From Terana coerulea (lineage: Eukaryota > Basidiomycota > Agaricomycetes > Polyporales > Phanerochaetaceae), in assembly GCA_024811115.1 (NCBI GenBank), contig JAKOGH010000794.1:62001-126000 (forward strand): 64,000 nucleotides of DNA, read 5' to 3'. Under the pieces are notes generated by a model. The model was not told the origin of the DNA and did no database searches. It was given only the letters and a program-made list of their open reading frames with translations. Shown here piece by piece: positions 48,731-58,955 of this stretch. Positions within the stretch are counted from its first letter, which is position 1; every line of letters starts with the position of its first letter. The position numbers and the translations under genes are program-made.

Positions 48731-50868
48731 CTGCAGCTGTGGGAGCCCGTATTTTTAGCAGTCGTGTCAAGCCGGTGTAATTTATGAGTTGTCAGCTCGC
48801 TCTCATTCACGTTTACCAAGATTGTCTCCAGCCAATACTCGCGCGATGCAATCTTTGCTCTCACTCACATGAGGCAAAGAGACTCCAACATCCACTTGCG
48901 CTGACTGTTGAGCTGGTATATTGCACACGCACATTGCATACTAGTAGTGATTTCCGGAGTTGCTCAGTGGTTTGGTCCTAGGCTAAAAGTAGTGCATATG
49001 TACATGGGTGACAGTACTCTGGAATACAATAATGGACATGATGCTACAACAACAGGTTCCAAATATTTATTTGAGAAGCACAGAAAGAAATTAAGGTGTG
49101 TGTTGGTTTCCCTAGCAAGCTGAGTGCCTGAGGTACTTATCTCGAGGACCACGGAAAGGTCCACGCCAGGACAAACACCCGAAAGTGTTCGCCCTCCCTC
49201 GAGACATACCTTATGTGTATCATATCATAGAGTTGAATGGCGACCTTGGCGCGATGCACGGCGAGCGGGAACGCAGTCCCGGAGGAACGAGGGTCAAGAG
49301 ACTATCCACAGGAAGAGACGTAGGCATCTCCAGCATGCTGGCGCCAGCAACCAGCAACACTGACGCTTCTCGCAGATCCTGGCATAGGACTTGTATACAT
49401 CTCGCTGCCTCCGTACGCGGTGACGCGCTGTTGTGCATCGCGGTCGCCGAGAGAAAAAGGAGAGGGAGAGTGCCGGCTGGAAGAGCCTGGCGGTGTGCGA
49501 GCTGAGTGAGCAGGACGCAGCACAGAAGAACTCGATGGTCACGCTGGACGCTCGCCGACGGTCTGTGCACACGGGTACCGCGAGGTCGAGGAGGTCAATA
49601 GGCACTAAGGCCCGAGGCGCATCCCTCGCCACCACTGGCAATTGTCTTGACGGTGGACCCCGTGAACGCAGGCCACTCTTGAACGGAGAGGGTGATGTCT
49701 CATCGAGGCACTATGGGCCATCCCGCTGTCGCACACCGGTCAGCCTCCGGGAAGGGGAAGAGAAGATGGGAGAGACGAAGCTGGTGAGAGGAAAGGGCAG
49801 GGCAGGCGGGGGTATTTATACTCTGAAGTGGGTTTATTGACAATCAACAAGCTGAATTGTCACGAGACTCGTCGTTCGTCTCTTCACATTCTAAACCACT
49901 GTACCTGCCTAATTTGGCTACAGCACTAATCCCCGACGCCCGACAGGTTTGCCGCCGGCGCCCCGCCTAGGCTTGCGTCTACCCGCCCACTAAGCCTCTT
50001 CTCGGCGTCGACCCGACTATGTCCCCTCCAGCCTTCACTCTGAACGTCGCTGTGACTCGCAATATCTTGCGCTCTTGCTCTAGCGAGTGTCGCGAGAGAA
50101 TCTGACGTTGTCAACATTATACAAAGGAACGAGAGCATCCCTTTCCGACTATTCAAGAGGCTGTCCTAGAGCCTATATGCAAGGTAGTACAGTGAGTTCA
50201 TCGTATCCTCCTCATTCAACTCGCCTTGACACCGACTTAGCTGCATGTGCCTCCGGGAGGAGTGCTGGAGTGTATTGGCATCTTTGCCGGGGACCCTGAC
50301 ACGGTACGTAGTTTGCATTCGTTGGAAGCTTGAACATCTTCACATACTCGAGCAGAAGTCAGAGGACCTCGTTTGGTACATGATCACTGCTCTTTTCCAC
50401 AGAAGGCTTCAAGATGTTCTTCGCCCTGCCAATATTTGCCCGAAAACTGTTGACACAATCCTCGTGAGTCGAAATATGAAGCTTGGGCTTAAGCTCGACG
50501 ACCTTACCTGGGATGTGTTCATTGAAGTTCAGTGCTTCCAGCGCTTTGCTACACGTTCAAGCCGGCTTATCACGGGAATAGGACTGGTCCTGTGGCCAAT
50601 TAGCGTGCGGGGGGAGTGCGGACGGAGAGGCTGTTGCCATGCGAATGGCGAGACCATCAGGCGGGGTAAACCACGGGCATCAGCGCGGGGACCCAAGCGG
50701 CCGTCGAGCGCACAGGGCTTGATGTCATGCATCGACGCGACACGCGGACCTCCTCCGTACGCGCCCTGGCCCGCGTGCAGCACCACATATAAGACCGTCG
50801 ACGATGCCGGGAGGGCTCCCTGCTGCCCGAGTGTCGTCCTTCTCCGCGGCAACCGCCTCCCGAGCACG
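48731..50868. other. Long stretch without a confident gene
   Basis: About 2.1 kb upstream of the S28 peptidase. Open frames are low-complexity (49433-49840) or lack domains. No terminal repeats were noticed. It may hold decayed sequence or an unrecognised gene. Confidence 0.35.
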
Positions 50869-53111
50869 ATGGTGTCGTTCCGAAGCCTCCTCTGCACGGT
50901 CCCTTCGCTCGCCCTCGTCTATGCTCAACGCGCGCTCCCCGACGGTCGCCCGAATGCGAACTCGCCGAGGCCACCCGCCGTGCCGCTCGTGTCGGCTCCG
51001 ACCGACGTGGTCGTGAACGTCCTCACTGGACAGGCACTCCCTCCTTTGAGCACCACGTACTACTTCGACCAGCTCATTGATCACACGAACCCCGGCTTGG
51101 GAACGTTCCAGCAGAGATACTGGCACACTTGGGAGTGGTACGAAGCCGGTACGTCGTTTTTGGTCGTCGGACTTGATTTCGTCTGATTGCGTGCGTTTCA
51201 GGCGGACCCATTATTCTGTTCACCCCAGGAGAAGGAACCGCTGACGGTCAGTCTCGCACAGACATTCTCAAAAGGACTCATTCTGAAGGTTTGGTAACTA
51301 ATAACAGGCTACACCGGTTATCTCACGAACAGAACTATCAACGGTCAGATTGCTCAACAAGAGCACGGTGCAACGATCGTCCTCGAGCACCGCTACTATG
51401 GCCAATCCTCGCCCTTCTCGGACCTCTCCGACGCACACCTCAAGTACCACACTCTCCAGCAAGCTATCGACGACCTCGAGTATTTCTCCAAGAACGTGAA
51501 GCTTGCTATGCCCGGTGGTGACACTGTCGGGCCTACTCAGGCACCCTGGGTGCTCGTTGGTGGAAGTTACTCTGGTGCCCTCACGAGCTGGACAATGGTC
51601 AAGTGCGTATTGTGGCGAATATGCTCTGGTACTGTTCATTGACAATCCTTGAATATAGCAAGCCTGGTCTTTTCCGGGCTGGCTACGCTTCGTCTGCCGT
51701 GGTCGAAGCCATTACGTGCGTAGACGCGCATATATCCTGAGGTCACGACGCTGAGATGCCGGGTTAGTGACTTCTGGCAGTACTTCGAGCCCATCCGCAA
51801 CAACATGCCCAAGAACTGCTCCGCCGACGTCGAGGCCGTCCTCACCCACATCGACGCCGTCTTCACCTTCGGCCCGCAGTCCCAGATCGACCAAATCAAG
51901 GCGACGTTCGGGGTCTCGAACGTCACCCACCTCGACGACGTTGCCGGCGCTCGTAAGTCTCCATGCGCACTTCCTACCGCGGGTCATGGCTGAAACGCAT
52001 GTTCGCGGCAGTGCGCAACAACATGTGGGACTGGCAGTCGCTCGATGTCTCGTCTGGCCCCGGGCAGACGTTCTACCAGTTCTGCGACGCGCTCGAGGTC
52101 AAGAACGGCGTCAGCGCTTCGGCCTCCGGGTGGGGTGCTGACCATGCCTTGCAAGCGTGGGGAGCGTTCTGGAAGGCTGGATACCTGACGGATTGTGAGT
52201 CTATTGGATAATTGTGCTGTGCTGCGTTCGTTACTGACCTGCTCGAAAATGTAGTGTGTGGCGGGACTGACTTCGAGTACGCGCATATTCTTGGTGTGCG
52301 CTTGGTTAGGCTAACGCTGTCTGCGATTGTCCAGGGGTTGTCTTGGAACGCACAACGCTAACAGCACGACGTACACCGACATTTCCGTCGGCAATGATTA
52401 CCGCTCATGGACATGGATTGTGTAAGTCGCTACCCACCGTACCGAGTCAAGGCCTCGACTTGACGTATGCTCGTACAGGTGCAACGAAGTCGGCTACTAC
52501 CAATCCAGCGCCCCGCTGGGCTGGCCGAGCGTCGTCAGCCGACTCGTCCAGCCCGCCTACGACGAGGTCCGCGCTTTCCCGTCTCTCCCCCGCGTTTGAA
52601 CATACTGACACGGACGCGGCACACACAGCGGGTTTGCTCGTACTTCTTCCCGCACACCTTCCGCCTCGGCTCCTCGCCGCAGCCGAACACGCTGAAGACG
52701 AACCTGCTCTACGCCGGCTGGAACGTGCACACTCAGCGCCTCTTCTTCGCCAACGGCCAACGTACGTCGCCTTTTCCTTTCTCTTCCCTGTGCGATGGGA
52801 TGGGATGTGATATGTGGATTGCTGACGGGCGTGGTGTGGCAGGCGACCCGTGGCGCGACGCGACGGTGTCCGCCGACGGCACGTTCTTCCCGAGCACGGC
52901 CGCGCAGCCGATCGCGGTCGGCGACGGCTTCCACTGCTCGGACCTCATCACGCGCAACGGCGCGGCGGACGCGACGGTCAAGGCCGTGCAGGCGCAGGGC
53001 CTCCAGGCGATCCACGGCTGGCTGCAGGGCTTCAAGCCCGCGAAGCGCGAGGCGGCGCCGGCGCCGGCGAAGAGGGTGTCGCGGGTGGAGTGGGAGCGCG
53101 CGGCGATGTAG
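50869..53111 (+). CDS. Secreted serine peptidase, family S28 (prolyl carboxypeptidase-like)
   Basis: Starts MVSFRSLLCTVPSLALVYA, a signal peptide with ATG in the context ACGATGG. Landmarks are YYFDQLIDHTNPGLGTFQQR, GPIILFTPGEGTADG, GATIVLEHRYYGQSSPF, the nucleophile motif WVLVGGSYSGALTSW, RAGYASSAVVEAIT, NDYRSWTWIVCNEVGYYQ, TNLLYAGWNVHTQRLFFANG, DPWRDATVS, and the His region AIAVGDGFHCSDL (read as QPIAVGDGFHCSDL). About nine GT-AG introns join in frame. S28 enzymes cleave after proline in acidic compartments or outside the cell. It ends VEWERAAM. A truncated copy of its last exon lies 280 bases downstream. Confidence 0.92.
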
Positions 53112-53390
53112 GACGGGGTGCGCGGACGCGGTGGATTTGATATTTTTATACCGTAATGCTGTTGTATACCTTCTGACTTGGCGTCTGCATTTGGCCGAGA
53201 ACGCCACAGTTCCGGCGCTTACGTGCATGACAAGCCGGGAAGGCCCGAGAGCGACCTGTCTTTCACCACCAACAACCTTTCTCGACGCCGCTCCGCTGGG
53301 CCATTTGGCGCAGAGTACATTTTAATGGATAGATTTAGGGGCTTAAGCTGTTTTTGCAGCTGTGAGCTCGGACCCCGTCACGCTCAAGGG

Positions 53391-53500
53391 TGTTATTGAA
53401 GGCGCTCCAGGCCATCCATAGATGGCTGCAGGAATTCAAGCCCTCGCTGCGGGAAGGGGCACTGGAGAAAGGGGTGTCCAGGCTAAAAATGCACTTGTGG
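53391..53500 (+). pseudogene. Truncated copy of the S28 peptidase 3' exon
   Basis: KALQAIHRWLQEFKPSLREG and KGVSR match LQAIHGWLQGFKPAKREA and AKRVSRVEW at the end of the S28 gene (about 52990-53100). Only the C-terminal exon is present, with no catalytic residues, and similarity fades after the VSR block. I infer a tandem duplication remnant or the 3' end of a deleted neighbour. Confidence 0.75.
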
Positions 53501-53977
53501 TATTGTGAGCTTCCCACTTCAGCCTCTATCATTGCTCCTGATAATGTTTACGCTCAGTGTGTTTTCCAACATACCGAGAACAGCTCATCGGCAGTGGATC
53601 CCTGCTGACCAGGCAGCTCGCACGAATACGGACACGCTACAAAGCGGCTAGCCGTCCATAAGGTTGGCAAACTGCCGCAACCAAAGCCTGACGCCCTAGC
53701 TTCGATCTTCGACGCTGCGGACCGGGTTAAGCGTATGGGAACAAGGTATGCGCTAAGGTCGTCGCACTGCCCTTCTCAGTCTGCTCACATGCCGCCAAGG
53801 TTCACGTCAGCATCAGCGCTCAGCACTCAGCAGCCCGAGATGCGCGCAGAGCATTACGGCAGACCCCGTGCTGCTGGCTCATAAGAGACATCGTGAGGTT
53901 GTTGGAAGGGGGATGTAGAACCTGCCCCCAGCCCACGCCATCGCACCAGTATCCGTCTGCTAACCGCCTTCTGAAAC
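53501..53977. other. Intergenic
   Basis: About 480 bases between the S28 remnant and the zinc-finger gene; no exon supported. Confidence 0.4.
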
Positions 53978-55309
53978 ATGCCTCCTATGCACTGCGTGGC
54001 ATGCGACAAGACGTTTGGGGACTCCAGTGCATACAGGCAGCACCGAAAGGCCAAGCATCTCACGCAGAGCTGCCCCATTTGTCCCTCGTTCAAGATAAAG
54101 ATGTTTTCCAACGCTGGTTTAGTTGCTGTGCGTCCAGGGTCCTCTCAGTCTCCTTCCCAGCGCTCCCTGCGAGTTGCTCTCAACCGTACGGACTCCGGCC
54201 CGCTTGGGCCGAACTCTCGGACGCAACTCTCAGGGAGGCTGGCTCCAAACTTTAGCGCCAGATCAATCCGGCCACTCTCGGTCCCCGGGAGAGCCCAAAT
54301 GGGGCAGGCGTCTCGGCGCAGAGGCTTGGCAGTTTGCTGCATTGTGCAAAGTTAGTGTACTCTGCAGTATCATTTGGCAGCAAAACTACTTCCAATACTT
54401 ATAGGACTTACTGGACAGAAAGTTAGCAAATGTTTTGTGGCTAGAACTTATATGTAACTCACTGAAAGCTTTGCTTTCCACCATCACTAACACATTTTGC
54501 AGCCCGAGAGCAGTTGTACCAGACCATTATGATTATTTTCTCACAAATAATGTCCATAAGATGAGTAGAGACTTTATTCACAGCTATTTCTACCATTTGA
54601 AGCAGATTGCGAAGAGCAATAGAGCAGAAAAGTCATAGGTGTCTACCTTACCACGGCCGAACCGGAGCTTCACCCGGGATGACATAATCAGGCGCTAAAG
54701 TTTGGAGCCAGCCGTCCCTGAGAGTTCTGGGAGACGTTCACGTCGGGCGTTTACGCCCTCCCAGCGGAAACTCGAAGGGGCGAGCTGAGGAAGGAGCCTG
54801 GGGTCCTCTCTCCCTCTTCGTTATTTTGCGTCTCACTGAGCAGGCCCTCTCACAGCATGCGCAAGCGAAGCACCGGAAGAGCTCAAAGTGGCGAACCATC
54901 TTCTACTCGTGCGACGCCTGTAATTTCCACGTTACCAACGAGGAGGACGTGCGGGAGCACTACGAGACATCGCCTGCGCACCCCAAGTGCGAAGCGTGCG
55001 AGCAGCCGTACTACGACTTGTGCTCGCCCAAGTCTGTGAGTGCGCGCTGATTGTATCCGTCCTTGGATATTATGCTCACATTGTGCGGGATGACAGCTTG
55101 TCCTGCGCAGAGAGCCGGGACAATATGCTAAGTGTGAGACCTGCGGAAGGCTCACTGTCCGTCTATCCCGTGGCCCGAGGGCCTCGAGCCCAGGCGAAGC
55201 GAGAGCTCCTGCAGCAGACGAAAGCCCATCTGGCTCGGATTCTGAAGATCGCTTCACCGATGCTGAGTCCGAGGGTGATGACAAGGCGCAGGGCCTGTTA
55301 CGTGGATAG
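53978..55309 (+). CDS. Short C2H2 zinc-finger protein, copy 1, intron enlarged by a transposon
   Basis: Starts MPPMHCVACDKTFGDSSAYR. Exon 1 has CVACDKTFGDSSAYRQHRKA and LTQSCPICPSF. Exon 2, from 54856, reads HAQAKHRKSSKWRTIFYSCD, ACNFHVTNEEDVREHYE, SPAHPKCEACEQPYYDL. The last exon has GQYAKCETCGRLTVRL and an acidic tail, ending at TAG 55307-55309. Intron 1 runs from GTGCGT at 54128 to CAG at 54855 (728 nt). It contains a 655-bp inverted-repeat element; without the element and one target copy it would be 64 nt, normal for this genome. The neighbour at 55769-56418 is its closest relative. Nuclear or nucleic-acid binding is inferred from the fingers only. Confidence 0.75.
54137..54809. mobile_element. 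Mutator-like non-autonomous DNA transposon with 9-bp target duplication
   Basis: The element occupies 54146-54800. It begins CAGTCTCCTTCC and ends with the reverse complement of CAGGCTCCTTCC. Imperfect terminal inverted repeats reach about 140 bases; the most conserved inner block is GGCTGGCTCCAAACTTTAGC, present near both ends in opposite orientation. The flanks are identical 9-bp direct repeats GGGTCCTCT at 54137-54145 and 54801-54809. Long TIRs plus a 9-bp duplication point to the Mutator (MULE) superfamily. No transposase frame is seen in 655 bases, so it is non-autonomous. Confidence 0.8.
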
Positions 55310-55768
55310 GCGGCCTGCGAGGGTATTGCATACACGACTATGTGCACGCGCTTTTCACTCTGCGCCGATTAATTCTTGAGCTGCGCTTACGGAAATCTAT
55401 TCAGTGCGACGTGTAACCAATTTTTGTGATCAGACATCTACTTGCGATTCGCATCTGAGAAATCGCCCGAGCTGCGGACATTCGGGAAGTTTTCGGTGAG
55501 ATCACCTAGGCTTATTCGGGAAAGCGGGCAGTCTTGAAAGCGTTGTGGCGCTAAGCCGACGCTCTTCGCATAAGCCCACGAGAACAAAGTGTGCCCAATT
55601 CGTTATCTCATCTGCCAACGCTCACCTGCTTCCGAATATTGATTGACAGTCACAATACTTCTGCGAATCCTTTGGGTCCCCTCCTGTAATAAAATGCAAG
55701 ACCTCGGGGCATATTTCCCTGCATCTCACCCGGCCGTCCCCCGTCCAGCCATAACCTACTCGCGAACT
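55310..55768. other. Intergenic between tandem C2H2 genes
   Basis: About 460 bases; promoter of the second C2H2 copy. Nothing else recognised. Confidence 0.5.
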
Positions 55769-56418
55769 ATGCCGCCTTGTCCAGACTGCAGAGTCCATTT
55801 TCAGACCTATGCGGACATGCACAATCACCGCCGCGCAAAGCACGGGGCGCTGATTTGTGATATTTGCGTCAAAGGGGCATTCTCGCCCACTGGCCTGGGG
55901 CAGGTATGTTGCGTCTACTGTAGGACTGCCTGCGATGGCTGATAGCGCCACATTCCACAGCACGCACGCGCAAAACACCCAAAAGACTTCTGGAAAGTCC
56001 TCTTCGGCTGCAGCTCCTGCGAGTTCTACGTCGCCACCGAGCAGCTGTTGCATGAGCATTACCGAACCTCTCCGGTGCACCGAACGTGCCCTGGATGCGA
56101 CGAACCTTACTACGATTTGCCTAGGCCTGGCATGGTATGTTTAGTCTATGTCTCCCTATTCAAGAATTTGAAAAAGGCGCAAGCTCACTGTATTTCTCTT
56201 TCCAGCGCGTCTTTTATGCCCAGTACCAGGGGCGCAGTCGCTGTGAAGACTGCGGAAGGCGCACGTTGTCGGAGCACGCACCAAGGAAGAGCGGCTATGT
56301 TACAACCTCGAACTCCGCGAATGCGAAGAGCCCCTTCTATTTGGAGTCCGAGGGGTCATGCGATGCGGATGAAAGAGATTTTGGAGTGGACGATTTAGAG
56401 ACGACGGCATACTGTTAA
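55769..56418 (+). CDS. Short C2H2 zinc-finger protein, copy 2
   Basis: Starts MPPCPDCRVHFQTYADMHNH. Three exons. Exon 1 has CPDCRVHFQTYADMHNHRRA and ALICDICVKGAF. Exon 2 has HARAKHPKDFWKVLFGCSSC, EFYVATEQLLHEHYRTSPVH and RTCPGCDEPYYDL. Exon 3 has RVFYAQYQGRSRCEDCGRRT and ends TTAYC. Exon phases match copy 1, whose first intron holds the transposon; here that intron has normal size (from GTATGT after GLGQ). Probably a nuclear protein of about 170 residues; function unknown. Confidence 0.78.
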
Positions 56419-57379
56419 CCGAAGTCCCGAGACAAATTGTGATATTCTCCTGTGTTTCCGGCTTGCTTTTGTCAGACGGCACGTTCATGGCTTGCTGAAA
56501 ATAGTAGGGGACGCACTGGGTCAAGCGAGATGTAGAGATGCACCGGATGCGGAAGACGTCGCACTAGTATAACTATCGACCAAACCGCGGTCAAGGTAGT
56601 TGTACATGTCCTACTACGTTGCACACCTCCTGAGGGTGTCTGATGTGTTGAATAAATAGAGCATTTAAGCTATGATAATCATGATTATCACGGATTTTTA
56701 CATCACGGGCGAGTGGGCCCCCTGCCCCATCGCCACCATTTTGCATGACGGGCGCTGATAATTATCGCAGCTTACACGCTCTGATTCCACGTTGTATTTC
56801 CAACCCGCGCACATGTAGAGGCTCGAAGCCTAGATCTCCCCAGGGAAGTAATCCTGACGATCCAACGTGAAGGATGATTGAATATGGGAGAATATGGTGC
56901 CATCGAAATAATAGGTGCATTTATCCCCTCCGTCAGCTCTCTAGTGCTCCAGCACGCGCAAGACCAGCAAGGGATGACTCACGTTGCCCAGACACGCCCT
57001 GCGCATCATATCTGATACTTCTAGTAGTGGTGCCGGGGCCTGCAGTGGAATCAATGTCAGCTTGGTATCAATCTCCAGAGATCATGGTTACCGATGGTTG
57101 TGTGACAGTGCGGGCCAACTTGAACTTTAGGGCAGAAGTGTGTCCAATGCTGCCTTCTCCCCTCAGTGCCACTTTATTGTTTTTGCCCGGTACATGCGGG
57201 GTATTCGGAAGCCTTTGCTGCTTGTCAACTGGTTTAAAGCGTCCGTAGAGTGATATCTGAAGTTATTGAGCCAATGAATACATTCGCTGAGGATAGTCCA
57301 ATTGAGATATACCTTGGCCAGCTGCCTTGTTAGCATTTTCAGCTCCGGATCACGTTGTTCCTGGTTGTCTCGAGGCCGT
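56419..57379. other. Intergenic with GATA-containing palindromes
   Basis: About 960 bases. The AT-rich part holds a perfect 18-bp palindrome at 56673-56690 and a second, shorter GATAATTATC palindrome near 56758-56767. Nothing else recognised. Confidence 0.4.
56673..56690. repeat. Perfect 18-bp palindrome TGATAATCATGATTATCA
   Basis: Two inverted TGATAATCA halves meet at CATG. Each half carries a GATAA core, so it could be a dimeric GATA-factor site or simply a hairpin near a transcript end. Confidence 0.55.
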
Positions 57380-58030
57380 CTGTCATTGTGTCCTGGGCCG
57401 ACATCTGTGGTGCATGCCAAAGACCGTCCATCATCAGCCTCGCCACGGCTGTCATCTTTCGTGTTGCCGTCGAGAGTGTTCAGGGACGCAGATGGCGCGG
57501 TCGAGGCTTGCGATAGCGGAGGCACGCCGCTCGGAACAACGGCTGGACTGTCGCTAGGCCGCTGTTCGGAGCGATGGGTATCGCTGTACCTGATATGTTT
57601 CGTGTACAGTCAAGCCACGGTCAATGGGTCACCCCGGTCAATGGGTCACCTGCCTTATAGGGCAGGTCCAATGGGTCAAGCCAAGGTCAAGCGCTCTACG
57701 ACCGCAGAGCTGTCGTGTCACGTCCATTTCGCCCGTTCGGCCTGTATCTACTGATTATCCAACCGTAGTGAGGGCGTAGTGATATAAAACATATACAGTG
57801 AATGATAGAATATATAGATAATCACGGTATGAGCAATTAAACAATTACAAGTCCTGCTCTGATTCACAGCTCGACTCTGCGGTCGTGGAGCGCTTAACTC
57901 GGACCTGCCCTATAAGGCAGGTGACCCATTGACCGGGGTGACCCATTGACCGTGGCTTGACTGTAGGCCTCCTTGCTCGTAAAGACGATGTGACCACTGC
58001 AGACCGTACACTTTATGGGAGTCGCCCTGA
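57380..58030 (-). pseudogene. C2H2 zinc-finger gene, copy 3, interrupted by a TA-flanked transposon
   Basis: On the minus strand KCTVCSGHIVFTSKEAYT is cut by a 357-bp insertion and continues KHIRYSDTHRSEQRPSDSPA, then VVPSGVPPLSQASTAPSASL and NTLDGNTKDDSRGEADDGRS. The neighbour at 58065-58391 has the same sequence order without the insertion. The interruption falls between the Cys pair and the His pair of the finger, so the finger is destroyed unless the element is spliced out. The 5' exon and the exact stop are unclear. Confidence 0.7.
57605..57965. mobile_element. Tc1/mariner-like MITE with TA target duplication
   Basis: The element occupies 57607-57963 (357 bp), flanked by TA on both sides. 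Its ends read CAGTCAAGCCACGG in inverted orientation and are identical for the first 63 bases, with similarity continuing to about 110 bases through AAGCGCT(C/T)..ACGACCGCAG. Within each end GGTCAATGGGTCAC occurs twice in tandem, possibly transposase-binding sites. A TA duplication and CAGT termini fit the Tc1/mariner (Fot/Pogo-type) superfamily. There is no transposase frame. The near-identical ends suggest recent insertion. Confidence 0.85.
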
Positions 58031-58064
58031 GGACGAGGACAGCCTGAGCAGCCTTCCGATACAC

Positions 58065-58391
58065 TCAGTTATACTGTTCGTGTGATGGCTGCTCTCTCAC
58101 CTCCAAAGGCCGCCCATCACCATCCACATCACGGCTGTCATCTTTCACGTCGCCACCGAGAGTGTTCAAGGATGTAAACGGCGGGGTCGAGGCTTGCGAC
58201 TGCAGAGGCACGCCACTCGGAACAACGGCTGGACCGTCGCTTGGACGTTGTTCAGAGTGATGAGCCTTGCTGTACTTGATATGTGCCGTGTATGCCTTCT
58301 TGCTCGTGAAGGCAGTGTTGCCGCTGCAGACCGTACATTTTATGGGAGCTATAGTGAGAGCGTAGTAAGATAGAGACCACTTGGAGACCAC
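58065..58391 (-). CDS. C2H2 zinc-finger protein, copy 4 (5' end uncertain)
   Basis: The visible exon carries KCTVCSGNTAFTSKKAYTAH and IKYSKAHHSEQRPSDGPAVV, one C2H2 finger, then PSGVPLQSQASTPPFTSLNT and a Asp-rich end (DGRPLEVREQPSHEQYN). An acceptor (CACTATAG before CTCCCATAAAATG, near 58350) suggests a 5' exon I could not place; the upstream stretch 58412-58693 is open but unrelated-looking. It provides the 'empty site' for the transposon in copy 3. Confidence 0.55.
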   Translation of the reverse strand: MVSKWSLSYYALTIAPIKCTVCSGNTAFTSKKAYTAHIKYSKAHHSEQRPSDGPAVVPSGVPLQSQASTPPFTSLNTLGGDVKDDSRDVDGDGRPLEVREQPSHEQYN

Positions 58392-58955
58392 TGCGGCACG
58401 AGTACGCTCGGTTACGTGACCGTGGGCGCATTCTCACGATCAACCTTCACAGCTTGAAGGCGTGTGACCAACGTGTGACCTACTGTATTGAAAGATAGCT
58501 GTGTTGTATGTAGCTCGCCGTTAGACGTCTTCACTGAGACTGTTGTTGAGGCCATGGGTCGACGTCGTGGCGAAAAGCAAGCCCAGTCAAGCTCAGAACA
58601 ATAATGGAGTGTCTGGATGCGGAAGGCAGAAGCTTTGGGAATAAACAAAGCCAAATAGCCCATGATGGTCGTTGGTGGGCTAAGGTAAGCCAAGATAAGC
58701 GTTCAGGACTGTGCTGCAAAACAAGTACTCGCGAAATATAGACATGCTCATTTATGCACCATGCCTGCTCTAGCGCTCAGCCTCCACCCTCTCACAAGCT
58801 GCTGTTTCGCAACCGTTATTGAGGTAGACGTAGCCAATGCTGCTAGAGATATACAGCCCGGCCGGCGCAATGCGGAGTGGCCAGTTCATCCAAACAGAGA
58901 GAAATCGCCCAACATTTTGAATACACGGTTGTTCCAGTCTTACTACACAATCGCC
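58392..58955. other. Intergenic / possible 5' exon of the C2H2 gene
   Basis: About 560 bases. A minus-strand open frame at 58412-58693 could be a 5' exon, but no domain supports it. Confidence 0.35.

Noticed and set aside
49433..49840. A plus-strand open frame of 135 codons
   Set aside because: Arg/Gly-rich, low-complexity, and open on both strands; no family resemblance.
51700..53250. Long open frames on the minus strand across the S28 gene
   Set aside because: Shadows of GC-rich coding sequence; the plus-strand exons carry the catalytic motifs.
58412..58693. Separate small minus-strand gene
   Set aside because: Open but without recognisable features; at best a 5' exon of the C2H2 copy 4 gene.
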